Shown here: in pieces, positions 1-8,628 of the stretch | How the letters are laid out: every line of letters starts with the position of its first letter | How positions within the stretch are numbered: position 1 is the first letter of the stretch | Source of the DNA: an uncultured Pseudoflavonifractor sp. | GTDB taxonomy: Bacteria; Bacillota; Clostridia; Oscillospirales; Oscillospiraceae | DNA: 64,000 nt | Assembly (NCBI RefSeq): GCF_944387805.1 | Contig: NZ_CALXGI010000007.1 | Location: forward strand, 18,043 to 82,042 | Direction: 5' to 3' | Translations under genes and position numbers: made by a program | The notes under the pieces: model-generated | The model's database searches: none | Seen by the model: only the letters and a program-made list of their open reading frames with translations | What the model was told of the DNA's origin: nothing

Positions 1-4
1 CCTC

Positions 5-33
5 TTGTGGGGCACGGTTTTTTTCGCTATAAT
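5..33 (+). promoter_or_regulatory. Sigma-A type promoter of the ROK kinase gene
   Basis: The -35 element TTGTGG (5-10) is separated by 17 bp from a perfect -10 element TATAAT (28-33). It lies about 75 bp upstream of the kinase start. The -35 box matches consensus only in its first half, so the strength is uncertain. Confidence 0.6.
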
Positions 34-106
34 GAAAGAAACGGATGCTGCGCTGGTCCGGTGCGGCTGCGGAAGAACAAAGTAGGACAAGGAAGGACGT
101 TTTCTT

Positions 107-1057
107 ATGAAGTATCTGGGCATCGACCTGGGCGGCATCAATGTGGCCGCCGCCGTAGTGGATGAGACAGGCACCATTCTCAGCAGGGGAAAGATTTCCA
201 CGCCCCGCACCGGCGCGGAGGCTGTGGCGGCCGCCATGACCGAGGCGGCCCGCCAGGCGCTGGCCGCCGGAGGCTTTAATATAGACGATATCGCGTCGGT
301 GGGCATTGGCTCGCCCGGCGTCATTGATCCCAAGAACGGCATTGTGGAGTACTGGTCCAACCTGGATTTCCACAACGTGCCTTTGGCCGACATGCTCAAG
401 GTCCGCCTGGGCAAAGAGGTCTACATTGAGAACGACGCCAACGCCGCTGCTCTGGGCGAGTACGCCGCCGGCGCAGGCAAGGGCAGCCAGTCCATGGTGG
501 CCATTACCCTGGGCACCGGCGTGGGCGGAGGCGCCGTGCTGGGCGGCAAGCTGTACACCGGCTTCAACTACGCCGGCCTGGAGGTAGGCCACTTTGTCAT
601 TGAGTACAACGGCCGGCTGTGCACCTGCGGCCGCCGGGGCTGCTTTGAGACCTATGCCTCTGCCACTGCCATTATCAAGCGGGCCCGGGAGCGGATGCAG
701 GACAACCGGGAGACGCTGCTGTGGAAGCTGTGCGACGGCGACCCGGAGAAGGTGGAAGCCCGCACCGTCTTTGACGCGGCGGCCCAGGGCGACCTGCTGG
801 CCAAGGAACTGGTGGAGGAGTACCAGTCCTATCTGGCCTGCGGCATTACAAGCCTGATTAACATCTTCCAGCCTGAGATTTTCTGTGTGGGCGGCGGTGT
901 GGCCGGCGCCGGCGAGACCCTGATGGGGCCTGTGCGGGCCATTGTGGACCGTGAGGACTATGCCCGGGACAGCAAGCGCCGCACCATTCTCACCCTGGCC
1001 CAGCTGGGCAACGACGCGGGTATCATTGGCGCGGCTCTGCTGCCCCTGTTCCGCTGA
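107..1057 (+). CDS. ROK family sugar kinase (glucokinase-like)
   Basis: This 316-residue protein has the ROK layout. An N-terminal phosphate-binding loop GIDLGGIN is followed by the catalytic-Asp segment ENDANAAALGEY near residue 108, a GTGVGGG adenosine loop, and the ROK zinc signature CTCGRRGC near residue 172 with its upstream GH. The family phosphorylates free hexoses, typically glucose, in the cytosol, and its length is normal. The usual Thr of DxGGT is Ile here (DLGGIN), which occurs in some ROK proteins but could alter activity. AAGGAAGG sits about 10 bp before the ATG. It is a single gene with its own promoter. Glucokinase is the most likely role, but fructokinase or N-acetylmannosamine kinase cannot be excluded from sequence alone. 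Confidence 0.88.
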   Translation: MKYLGIDLGGINVAAAVVDETGTILSRGKISTPRTGAEAVAAAMTEAARQALAAGGFNIDDIASVGIGSPGVIDPKNGIVEYWSNLDFHNVPLADMLKVRLGKEVYIENDANAAALGEYAAGAGKGSQSMVAITLGTGVGGGAVLGGKLYTGFNYAGLEVGHFVIEYNGRLCTCGRRGCFETYASATAIIKRARERMQDNRETLLWKLCDGDPEKVEARTVFDAAAQGDLLAKELVEEYQSYLACGITSLINIFQPEIFCVGGGVAGAGETLMGPVRAIVDREDYARDSKRRTILTLAQLGNDAGIIGAALLPLFR

Positions 1058-1086
1058 GGCCGGGGGCAACTCCAGCATATACCATC

Positions 1087-1121
1087 CAGGGCGGGCGCCG
1101 CAGGGAGCGGCGGCCGCCCTG
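1087..1121 (+). terminator. GC-rich hairpin after the ROK kinase gene
   Basis: Arms at 1087-1101 and 1107-1121 pair over 15 bp with one mismatch. No T-run follows (CTTCC), so it may stabilise the 3' end or act as a weak terminator. Confidence 0.4.
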
Positions 1122-1153
1122 CTTCCGTCATTCCCGGCGGAGGGAAGATGGCC

Positions 1154-1182
1154 TTGCATTTTCCAGCGGAACCCGGTATACT
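1154..1182 (+). promoter_or_regulatory. Promoter of the homocysteine methyltransferase-family gene
   Basis: TTGCAT (1154-1159), a 17-bp spacer and TATACT (1177-1182) lie 39 bp before the next start codon. Spacer and flanks resemble the promoter at 29540-29568. Confidence 0.65.
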
Positions 1183-1221
1183 GAATTCCAAATATATGAA
1201 GCCCAAGGAGGAGACAATTCC

Positions 1222-2382
1222 ATGGACATACCTCTACCTCTGCTCATCGGCGGAGCCGAAGACGGCGGGACCATCGGCCGGGAGAGCACCTGGCTCCCCG
1301 GGCACCGGGAGAAGCTGAGCCTGATTCAGCGGACCTGGGCCGCGGCAGGCTGCGGCGCGGTGGCGGCGCCCACCTTTGGCGGCAACCGGTTCCGCCTGCC
1401 CCAACGGGACGGAGAGGAGGACGTACGGGGATATAACCGAATCCTGGTGGATCTGACCCGCCGGGCGGTGGGGGGGAAGGTTCTGGTGGCCGGCGGTATG
1501 GGGCCGGCCGGGCAGGAGCTGGAGCCCTTTGGAGACGTGACCTTTGAGGAACTGGTGACGGCCTATGCCGAGCAGGCCGCCGCCCTGGAGGAGGCGGGCG
1601 TGGACCTGTTCCTGCTGGGAGAGGGCATGACCATGGCCGAGGAGCGGGCCGCCCTATTGGCGGTGCGCCAGGCGTCCTCCAAGCCGGTGGTGGTGCTGGC
1701 CCGCTGCGACGAGGAGGGGCGCACAGAGTCGGGCACCGACGTGCTGGCGTCGCTGATTGTGATGCAGGGCATGGGGGCGGCTGCCTTCGGCCTGTCCTGT
1801 GCCGAGGGGGAGGATGCCCTGCTGGAGCAGCTTCAGCGGCTGACACCCTATGCCTCCATCCCACTGGCGGTTGTGGCAGGCGGCGACATGCCGCCCCTCC
1901 AGACGCTGGCGGAGTCAGGCGTGAAGATCTTTGCCTGCGGCGGGGCCATGAGCGGTGACGGCGCGACCGCCCTGGGCCGGGCTCTGGAGGAGGCGGATTT
2001 CTCACGCTTTGTGCCGCCGGAGCATGACCCGGACGTGATTCCCTGCGCCAGCGAGAAGGAGGCCCGGTTCATTACTCCCGACGTAGACGTGGGGGAGACC
2101 ATCGAGTGTACGCCGGACCTGATGGAGGAGATTCTGGAGGCGGAGGAGCTCTGTCCCCAGGGGGCGCTGAAGATCGCCATCCTGGAGGAGGACGACGTAG
2201 CTGTCTTTGCGGAGAACCAGTACGCCATCCGGGACGCCCTGTGTCTGTGGTCCGACGTACCCGAGCTGCTGGAGCAGGCCCTGCGGGTCTATCAGGGCCG
2301 GGCCTTCTGGGACGGCACCGGCGACCTGGAGCCGGAGTTCCTGGCGGAAATGGCGAAAAAATACGGCCTGGTGCTGCTCTGA
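1222..2382 (+). CDS. Homocysteine S-methyltransferase-family protein with a degenerate zinc site
   Basis: The first ~270 of 386 residues follow the homocysteine methyltransferase barrel (Pfam S-methyl_trans, as in the N-terminal module of MetH). Matching segments are APTFGGNR for the usual NTFGANR, GPAG, and FGLSC for the usual GxNC zinc ligand. The family binds zinc through one Cys here and a later Cys-Cys pair (GGCCGT). This protein has ACGGAM there, so one of the pair is Ala and zinc binding may be lost or altered. A ~110-residue acidic C-terminal extension follows. The expected reaction is methyl transfer to homocysteine or another thiol, possibly from a corrinoid protein such as the one at 9512-10156, but that partnership is a guess. 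GGAG stands about 10 bp before the ATG. Family call is firm; activity is uncertain. Confidence 0.72.
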   Translation: MDIPLPLLIGGAEDGGTIGRESTWLPGHREKLSLIQRTWAAAGCGAVAAPTFGGNRFRLPQRDGEEDVRGYNRILVDLTRRAVGGKVLVAGGMGPAGQELEPFGDVTFEELVTAYAEQAAALEEAGVDLFLLGEGMTMAEERAALLAVRQASSKPVVVLARCDEEGRTESGTDVLASLIVMQGMGAAAFGLSCAEGEDALLEQLQRLTPYASIPLAVVAGGDMPPLQTLAESGVKIFACGGAMSGDGATALGRALEEADFSRFVPPEHDPDVIPCASEKEARFITPDVDVGETIECTPDLMEEILEAEELCPQGALKIAILEEDDVAVFAENQYAIRDALCLWSDVPELLEQALRVYQGRAFWDGTGDLEPEFLAEMAKKYGLVLL

Positions 2383-2401
2383 ACTGGATAGAGAGATAAC
2401 T

Positions 2402-2443
2402 GCCCTGCCGGACATGCCTGAAAGGCGTCCGGCGGGGCTTTTT
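2402..2443 (+). terminator. Intrinsic terminator
   Basis: A 12-bp stem (2402-2413 with 2427-2438, one G-U pair) is followed by TTTTT. It closes the methyltransferase-family unit. Confidence 0.88.
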
Positions 2444-2711
2444 GCTGCGTTTTAAAGGAGATAATTTGGTGAAAAAGACCAAAACATCCCTTTTTTTCTA
2501 GCTGTATTTGACCGTTTCGGGCGGAAAACAGACCGCTTGAGACAAAACCGCTCTATGGGAGCAGGAGCTTTTTATAATCTTACCTAAGGAGCGCCGTGAG
2601 ATCTATTTCAGCGGCGCGGAACAGGGCGGCCGGCCCTGTGATATTTTGGAGGAGGAGGGAAAAAGGGAACGGGAGCCTGACAGAACGAGAAAAAAGCAGA
2701 GGAGGACGTAT
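2444..2711. other. Intergenic leader of the GH3 operon
   Basis: This stretch upstream of the GH3 gene holds a good -10 box, TATAAT (2573-2578), with no convincing -35 partner. It also holds a 10-codon frame at 2469-2501 (starting VKKTK) behind AAAGGAG, either a remnant or a leader peptide. I see no riboswitch or other gene here. Confidence 0.35.
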
Positions 2712-5660
2712 ATGAAAAGAAAAGCGGCAATTTTGCGCGGCGCGGCCGGAATCATGGCATTTCTGTTTTTCCTGTGCACCGCCGCAACCACGCTGACCTT
2801 CCACTATGCGGGGGTCATCAACCAGGCCCTGGGCATCTCCACCACCCAGATTATCCACAGCGATGACGCCGCGGCGGCCGACGCGGTGGTCTACGACAAC
2901 GAGTACGGCACCGACCCCAGCAACAACCAGGCGGCCCTGATGCTGGAGATGGACGTGGCCACCGAGAACATCCGGCAGGCCGAGGAGGGCACCGTGCTTC
3001 TGCGCAATGAGAACGGCGCCCTGCCCCTGGCCGAGGGGGCGGGCGTGACCATCTTCGGCAACGGGGTGTTCCACTCCATCGGCGTCTCCTCCAGCACGCC
3101 CTTTGAGTCCATCACCGCCTCCACCCTGACCTCCGCCCTCCAGGACGCCCTGGGCGCGGAGAACGTGAACGCCACCCTGGGCGAGACCGCCTACGCCAGC
3201 CTGGGCACCACCAGCATCAGCTCGGTGGCCGAGGGCAGCATCGCCGACGTGCGGGCTCAGGAGAGCTCCTGGCAGAGCAGCTGCAATGACGCCGCCATCG
3301 TGGTCCTCTCCCGGGCGGGCAGCGAGAGCAACGACGCATCCCTCTACAACGACGACGGAAACCACTATCTGGGCCTGTCCGACAACGAGCAGGACCTGAT
3401 GGCCTACCTCCAGAGCCAGAAGGAGTCCGGCGTGTTCGGCGCCATCATCGTGCTCATCAACTCCGAACAGGCCATGGAGCTGGACTGGCTGGATGACTAC
3501 GGCGTGGACGCCTGCCTCCTCATCGGCCGGCCCGGCGCGGTGGGCTACACCGGCGTGGTCAACGTCCTCACCGGCGCGGCCAACCCCTCCGGCCGCCTGG
3601 TGGACACCTACGCCGCCAACTCCCTCTCCGCCCCCGCCGTCACCTACGCGGGCAACAACACCCAGCAGTGGTCCAACCTGGACTGGGTGGCCGCCAACAA
3701 CCCCGACTGGGGCGCCGACGGCACCTCGGAAAGTAACTGGATCCTCTACGCCGAGGGCATCTATGTGGGCTACAAGTACTATGAGACCCGCTATGAGGAC
3801 ACCGTCCTGGGTTCCGGCAATGCCTCCAGCGCTGTGGGCTCCTCCACCGGCAGCGCGTGGAACTACACCGACGAGGTGGTCTACCCCTTCGGCTATGGCC
3901 TGAGCTACACCACCTTTGAGCAGACCCTGGACAGCGTGGAGTACGACCCCAACACCGACTCCTACCTGGTAGAGGTCACCGTGACCAACACCGGCGACAC
4001 CGCCGGCATGGACGTGGTGGAGGTCTACGCCCAGACCCCCTACGGCAACTACGAGAGGCAGAACAACGTGGAGAAGGCCGCCGTCCAGTTCGTGGGCATG
4101 GGCAAGACCGGCACCCTGGAGCCCGGAGCCAGCGAGACCGTCACCGTGGAGGTGGACCGCTACTTCCTGGCCAGCTATGACACCTACGGCGCCGCCGGGT
4201 ACATCCTCTCCGCCGGGGACTACTACCTGGCCATCGGCACCAGCGCCCACGACGCGCTGAACAACATCCTGGCCGCCAAGGGCTACACCACCGCCGACGG
4301 CATGGACTACGACGGTGACGCCGCCAAGACCTACACCTGGAACCAGGCCGAGCTGGACACCACCAGCTATGACCTCTCCCGCGTCACCGGCGTGGAGGTC
4401 ACCAACCTCTTCGACAACGCCGACATCAACTACTACGGCTACGACTTCACCTATCTCTCCCGCTCCGACTGGGAGGGCACCTACCCCGCCGAGGCCATCG
4501 AGGTGGCCATGACCGAGGAGATGCTGGCCGACACCATCCCCGACTGGTACAACGCCGAGGAGTATGACACCGGCGAGGAGTTCACCTTCGGCGCCGACAA
4601 CGGCCTCACCTTCGCCGACCTCTACTACACTGACTATGACGACGAGGAGACCTGGAACGCCTTCCTGGACCAGCTCAGCCTGGAGGAGATGCTCAGCCTG
4701 ATTTCCGACAACGACGGCTACGACGCCATCAGCAGCGTGGGCATGCCCGGCGCCAACCGTACCGACGACAACACCGGCATCGGCAACCTGGTGTGCAACA
4801 ACAGCGGCTGCATCACCTGGGTGTCCGAGGTGACCACCTCCCGCACCTGGAACACCGAGCGCTTTGACCAGCGGGGCCGCCTGCTGGGCATCGAGGCCCT
4901 GTTCTGCGGCGCCACCGAGCTCTGGTACGGCGGCGGCGACCTGCACCGCACCCCCTTCGGCGGGCGCAACCATCAGTACTGGTCCGAGGACGGCAACTTC
5001 GGCTACATCGTGGGCACCCACGAGGCCGCGGCCATGCAGGCCGTGGGCACCACCTTCTGCGTCAAGCACTTCGCCCTGAACGACCAGGACTACGCCCGGG
5101 ACGGCGTGGCCACCTTCACCAATGAGCAGGCCCTCCGCGAGAACTACCTGCGGGCCTTTGAGGGGTGCTTCTGCGAGGGCGGCGCTTTGAGCGTCATGAC
5201 CGCCTTCAACCGCATCGGCTGCGTGCCCAACAACGCCAACCCCGCCCTCATCCAGGGGGTGCTCCGGGGCGAGTGGGGCTTTAAGGGCCACATCACCTCC
5301 GACGGCTACTCCTCCTACGCCTATAAAAACCACTTTGCCGAGTTCCTGGTCACCGGGCAGGACTACTACTGCCTGGATGCCGGCGCCTACGGCAACGCCA
5401 TTCAGTCCCTCATCGACGGCGGCGACACCTCCATCATCGCCTACCTGCGCCAGGCCGCCAAGAACGACCTCTACGTCATCAGCCGCAGCTGGGCGGTCAA
5501 CGGCCTGACCAGCGGCAGCACCATTCTCACCATCGTGCCCGCCTGGCAGAAGGCCCTCCTCATCGGCACGGCGGTGCTGGGCGTGGCCTTTGTGGCGTGC
5601 ACCGTCACCAGCGTCGTCTTTACCTACAAAAAATCCAAATCCACTGCGGAGGTGAAATAA
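2712..5660 (+). CDS. Membrane-anchored, domain-permuted GH3 glycosidase
   Basis: This 982-residue enzyme has its glycoside hydrolase family 3 domains in permuted order. The GH3 C-terminal domain comes first (EEGTVLLRNENGALPL near residue 85), then a fibronectin III-like domain (about 420-510), then the catalytic barrel (about 640-940). The barrel carries KHFALND (Lys785-His786) and the nucleophile Asp864 in TSDGYS. Permuted GH3 enzymes are known from rumen and gut Firmicutes beta-glucosidases. A hydrophobic segment at residues 12-32 and another near the C-terminus (about 950-970, followed by KKSKS) suggest the catalytic part is held outside the cell by two anchors. The start at 2712 is chosen for its GGAGG at 2701-2705. 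A small membrane protein and a lipoprotein follow in the same operon. The substrate is not deducible; a beta-glucoside or beta-xyloside is likely. Confidence 0.88.
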   Translation: MKRKAAILRGAAGIMAFLFFLCTAATTLTFHYAGVINQALGISTTQIIHSDDAAAADAVVYDNEYGTDPSNNQAALMLEMDVATENIRQAEEGTVLLRNENGALPLAEGAGVTIFGNGVFHSIGVSSSTPFESITASTLTSALQDALGAENVNATLGETAYASLGTTSISSVAEGSIADVRAQESSWQSSCNDAAIVVLSRAGSESNDASLYNDDGNHYLGLSDNEQDLMAYLQSQKESGVFGAIIVLINSEQAMELDWLDDYGVDACLLIGRPGAVGYTGVVNVLTGAANPSGRLVDTYAANSLSAPAVTYAGNNTQQWSNLDWVAANNPDWGADGTSESNWILYAEGIYVGYKYYETRYEDTVLGSGNASSAVGSSTGSAWNYTDEVVYPFGYGLSYTTFEQTLDSVEYDPNTDSYLVEVTVTNTGDTAGMDVVEVYAQTPYGNYERQNNVEKAAVQFVGMGKTGTLEPGASETVTVEVDRYFLASYDTYGAAGYILSAGDYYLAIGTSAHDALNNILAAKGYTTADGMDYDGDAAKTYTWNQAELDTTSYDLSRVTGVEVTNLFDNADINYYGYDFTYLSRSDWEGTYPAEAIEVAMTEEMLADTIPDWYNAEEYDTGEEFTFGADNGLTFADLYYTDYDDEETWNAFLDQLSLEEMLSLISDNDGYDAISSVGMPGANRTDDNTGIGNLVCNNSGCITWVSEVTTSRTWNTERFDQRGRLLGIEALFCGATELWYGGGDLHRTPFGGRNHQYWSEDGNFGYIVGTHEAAAMQAVGTTFCVKHFALNDQDYARDGVATFTNEQALRENYLRAFEGCFCEGGALSVMTAFNRIGCVPNNANPALIQGVLRGEWGFKGHITSDGYSSYAYKNHFAEFLVTGQDYYCLDAGAYGNAIQSLIDGGDTSIIAYLRQAAKNDLYVISRSWAVNGLTSGSTILTIVPAWQKALLIGTAVLGVAFVACTVTSVVFTYKKSKSTAEVK

Positions 5661-5664
5661 GCCC

Positions 5665-6060
5665 ATGAAGGGAAAAAGCATCAGCGCCAAGCTCAGCCTG
5701 GCCGCCGCGGCGATCACCCTGATCACCCTGATCGTCTTTGTCATCTATGGCGCGATTTACAGCTACCTCGACTCGGTGGTCATCCTCGCCCTCGCGCTGG
5801 GCGTGGTCTGTGCCGCCGCCTACGGCCTGGTAAACCACAAGGCTGTGGAGTTTCTCAACCTGGTCCAGGTCCTTCTGGTCTCCTACGGCGTGGGGCTGTT
5901 CTTCCTGAACAGCTACCCCGTGTGGGCCGACCGGCTCAACAACATCACCATGTACGGAGCCAGAGGCTCCCTGGTGCCCGTGGTGGCCATCATCCTGCTG
6001 TGCTTCGCCGCGGCCATCCTGGGCATCGCCTCCTGCTTCACCAGAAAGGAGGCGGCGTGA
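5665..6060 (+). CDS. Small integral membrane protein of the GH3 operon
   Basis: This 131-residue protein has four predicted membrane segments (roughly residues 12-31, 36-54, 66-84 and 103-124) and short loops. I do not recognise a family. It starts 4 bp after the GH3 stop and is followed after 1 bp by a lipoprotein gene, so the three are very likely co-translated. A role as membrane partner of the surface glycosidase is an inference from position only. Confidence 0.7.
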   Translation: MKGKSISAKLSLAAAAITLITLIVFVIYGAIYSYLDSVVILALALGVVCAAAYGLVNHKAVEFLNLVQVLLVSYGVGLFFLNSYPVWADRLNNITMYGARGSLVPVVAIILLCFAAAILGIASCFTRKEAA

Positions 6061-6061
6061 A

Positions 6062-7279
6062 ATGAAAGCCCGTAAAGTTCTGCTCCTGCTGGGCCTGATG
6101 TGCGCCCTGGCCCTGCTGTGCACCGCCTGCGCCACCACGGCCCTGGACAATATCAACACCTACTACGCCGAGGTGGGCGCCGTCATGGACGACTGGTTCG
6201 GCGGCTCCTCCGGCGGCGGCGTGTCCGGCGGCGGAGAAGGCGCGGTCGCCGCCCTGGACGCCCCCGGCAGCTTCACCCTGGATGCGGACGGGAACTACTC
6301 CTTCACCGGCGTGGCCGACGCGGACTACTACCTGGTCTACTTCTGCGCCCCCGACGCCACCAGCGACAGCGACCCCTTCCTCTTCTCCAGCAACTCCATC
6401 GACGCCACCGGCACCGGCGGCGAGACCTACTCCGGCAGCATCGACGACCTGGTCCAGTACGGCTACGGGGAGTACCTGGTGAAGGTGTTCGCCTTCCCGA
6501 ACCTGAACGACTCCGCCCACGCCATGTCCACCGCCGCCACGGCCACCTACTCCTTCTCCGGCGCCCAGGACGCCCCGGTTATCGACTACCTGTGGAACAC
6601 CTTTGACGGGACCGTGGACGTGCAACTGTCCAACATCGACACCTACATGTACCAGGCTTACCCCGACTCGGTGGAGGTGACCTTCACCAACACCGCCGAC
6701 CCCGGCGACACCGTGGTGGTCACCATCGAGGACCTCTCCGCCGACCACTACAACGCCACTTCCGACGCCCTCACCCGGGACGCCACCTATGACATCACCG
6801 CGGTGAACCACAGCACTAACGCCTATGTGACCAACCCCGACTCGGACACCACCCAGGTGGCCCAGGGCGTCACCTTCGGCGGCCACAATGTCATCTCGGC
6901 CGACTACTACTACACCGACGGCATCGCCCGCAACTCCTTCAGCTACCCCATGTATGTGAGCAACTTCGACCTAGCCAACGGCGGCGTGTTCGACTGCGGC
7001 AACAGCTCCATCAGCTTCAACTTCACCGCCGTGCCGGTGGCCGCCAGCGCCGGCTCCGCCTACACATACAGCATGACCAGCGACAACCGGCCCTTTGCCA
7101 TTCAGGACGGCACCCTGGAGCTCTACACCGACGGCACCTTCCGCTTTGACCAGTACAGCGAGATGCCCCCCCAGGGCCCCTCTCACATCGAGGGCATCTG
7201 GACCGACAACGGGGACGGCACCGCCGACCTGAGCTTCAACCACGCCACCCTGCGCACCTCTCTGGACCCGGATTATTGA
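6062..7279 (+). CDS. Secreted lipoprotein of the GH3 operon
   Basis: The 405-residue product begins with a lysine/arginine-containing signal peptide and a lipobox-like LCTAC, with Cys23 as the predicted lipidation site. The mature part is rich in Asp, Thr, Ser and Gly, with a flexible Gly/Ser linker near residues 42-57. Repeated beta-rich segments such as YSFTGVADADYYLVYF suggest tandem Ig-like or carbohydrate-binding folds. I recognise no named domain. RBS AAAGGAGG overlaps the end of the upstream gene. Being last in the operon with a surface GH3, it may bind the polysaccharide that the enzyme cleaves; this is inferred from context. Confidence 0.72.
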   Translation: MKARKVLLLLGLMCALALLCTACATTALDNINTYYAEVGAVMDDWFGGSSGGGVSGGGEGAVAALDAPGSFTLDADGNYSFTGVADADYYLVYFCAPDATSDSDPFLFSSNSIDATGTGGETYSGSIDDLVQYGYGEYLVKVFAFPNLNDSAHAMSTAATATYSFSGAQDAPVIDYLWNTFDGTVDVQLSNIDTYMYQAYPDSVEVTFTNTADPGDTVVVTIEDLSADHYNATSDALTRDATYDITAVNHSTNAYVTNPDSDTTQVAQGVTFGGHNVISADYYYTDGIARNSFSYPMYVSNFDLANGGVFDCGNSSISFNFTAVPVAASAGSAYTYSMTSDNRPFAIQDGTLELYTDGTFRFDQYSEMPPQGPSHIEGIWTDNGDGTADLSFNHATLRTSLDPDY

Positions 7280-7303
7280 TTTTCCCCCGGATGGGGACGA
7301 AAA

Positions 7304-7345
7304 GGTGGCCCGCCGCAGGTTTGGTCTGCGGCGGGCCGCCTTTTT
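7304..7345. terminator. Bidirectional terminator between converging operons
   Basis: Arms 7304-7318 and 7327-7340 form a long GC-rich stem, with TTTTT on the plus-strand side and AAAA on the other side. It can stop the GH3 operon and the minus-strand kinase gene. Confidence 0.85.
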
Positions 7346-7347
7346 GC

Positions 7348-8628
7348 TTACTGGGGAAGAGGGATGGAGATACTCAGCAGGAACAGATGGTCCTCGGCGC
7401 TGATGGTCAGGTGGCCGCCGTACTTCCTTACGGTGTAGCCGATGCTGCGGATGCCGAAGCCGTGGCTGCTCTTGTCCGCCTTGGTGGTGAGGGGCAGGCC
7501 GTTCTCAAAGCGGAGCGTACCCTCGAAGTAATTCTCAAACTGGATGAGCAGCAGGCCGCTCTTGCTCCACACCGACACGGCAATGGCCCGTTTCTCCGGG
7601 GCGGTCAGGCCGCTGACGCTCTCAATGGCGTTGTCAATGGCGTTGCCGAAGATGGTGTATATGTCCACGTCGTCCAGGAAGGACAGCCGCCGCCCGTCGG
7701 CCATGCAGGTCATGGTGATCTGGTGGGCGCCGCAGTACAGGCTTTTTTCGGTGAGGACCGTGTCCAGCACACGGCTGCCTGTCTCCAGCGTGGAGTCGTA
7801 AATCTGGATGGAGCGCTCAATCTCGGACAAGTGGGCCTCCCGCTGCTCCGCCGAGGAGATGTTCCGCAGGGCGGCCACCTGGTGCTTCAGGTCGTGGCAC
7901 TTGCGGTTGATGATGTCGATGGTCTCCCGGGTGAGCGCGTACTGCTCCTGCTGCTGGCGGGAGAGCTGCTGCTGGACCACCAGCTCCCGCTCCAGCCGGG
8001 AGCGGTTGCGCTGGTTGACCTGGCACCAGAACATGGACGTGCAGCAGAAGATACCGTACAGGTGGCATACAATGCTGATGCCCGGGTTGCCCGCCGCCAG
8101 GGTCTGGGCCAACGTGCTGAGGAGCCAGACCACGGCCAACGTGCCGATGGAGGAGAAGAGAGTCTGGTGGACGTCCACATCATACCGGCCGCCGCTGGCC
8201 AGGCTCCGTCCGAAGAGGAAGTAGAGCAGAACAAAAATGGGGGGATAGATGAGAAAATAGGCCAGGGACAGGCCGGGCGGTTTTTCCCAGGATGCGCCGG
8301 GGAGCAGAACCCGGATGATGGAGTAGACGGCGTAGGCGATGTGCTGGCAGGCGTACCCGCACACGCCGCAGTAGACGACATCGGTCACCGGCAGGTCGCA
8401 GCACAGCCACACCAGGCCGATGACCACCAGCAGCTCCAGCAGATAGCTGAAGGTGCCGTGGGGGATGAAGTAGGAGAGGGCCAGGGAGGCAGGAATGCCC
8501 AGGGTCAGCTTGAGCCACAGGTGGGGCCGCTTGGCCAGGGGGATGGCGAAGAGACCGCAGGCCAGCAGCAGATCCCGGGTCTGAACGGTCTGCTTGAGAA
8601 AATTGTCCAGCAGGTCGAGAAATTCCAT
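7348..8628 (-). CDS. GHKL sensor histidine kinase, AgrC-like
   Basis: This 426-residue kinase has about six N-terminal membrane helices (roughly residues 1-190) and a coiled region. The dimerisation/phosphoacceptor box RKCHDLKHQ (His245) is followed by a GHKL ATPase domain with the N-box FGNAIDNAIESV and a GFGIRSI glycine motif. This is the AgrC/peptide-sensing type (HATPase_c_5). It starts directly after the stop codon of the LytTR regulator gene (TAG then ATG), so both are one transcript. No agrB or agrD homologue is nearby, so the ligand is unknown. A paralogous pair lies at 18680-20718. Confidence 0.87.
   Translation of the reverse strand: MEFLDLLDNFLKQTVQTRDLLLACGLFAIPLAKRPHLWLKLTLGIPASLALSYFIPHGTFSYLLELLVVIGLVWLCCDLPVTDVVYCGVCGYACQHIAYAVYSIIRVLLPGASWEKPPGLSLAYFLIYPPIFVLLYFLFGRSLASGGRYDVDVHQTLFSSIGTLAVVWLLSTLAQTLAAGNPGISIVCHLYGIFCCTSMFWCQVNQRNRSRLERELVVQQQLSRQQQEQYALTRETIDIINRKCHDLKHQVAALRNISSAEQREAHLSEIERSIQIYDSTLETGSRVLDTVLTEKSLYCGAHQITMTCMADGRRLSFLDDVDIYTIFGNAIDNAIESVSGLTAPEKRAIAVSVWSKSGLLLIQFENYFEGTLRFENGLPLTTKADKSSHGFGIRSIGYTVRKYGGHLTISAEDHLFLLSISIPLPQ

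Noticed and set aside
2469..2501. Ten-codon frame behind AAAGGAG upstream of the GH3 gene
   Set aside because: Too short to call a gene; it may be a remnant or leader peptide, mentioned only in the intergenic entry.
2580..5744. Very long open frame on the minus strand opposite the GH3 gene
   Set aside because: It is a GC-skew shadow: the plus strand encodes a recognisable enzyme, while the minus frame is low-complexity Val/Gly/His/Ala sequence without a ribosome site.
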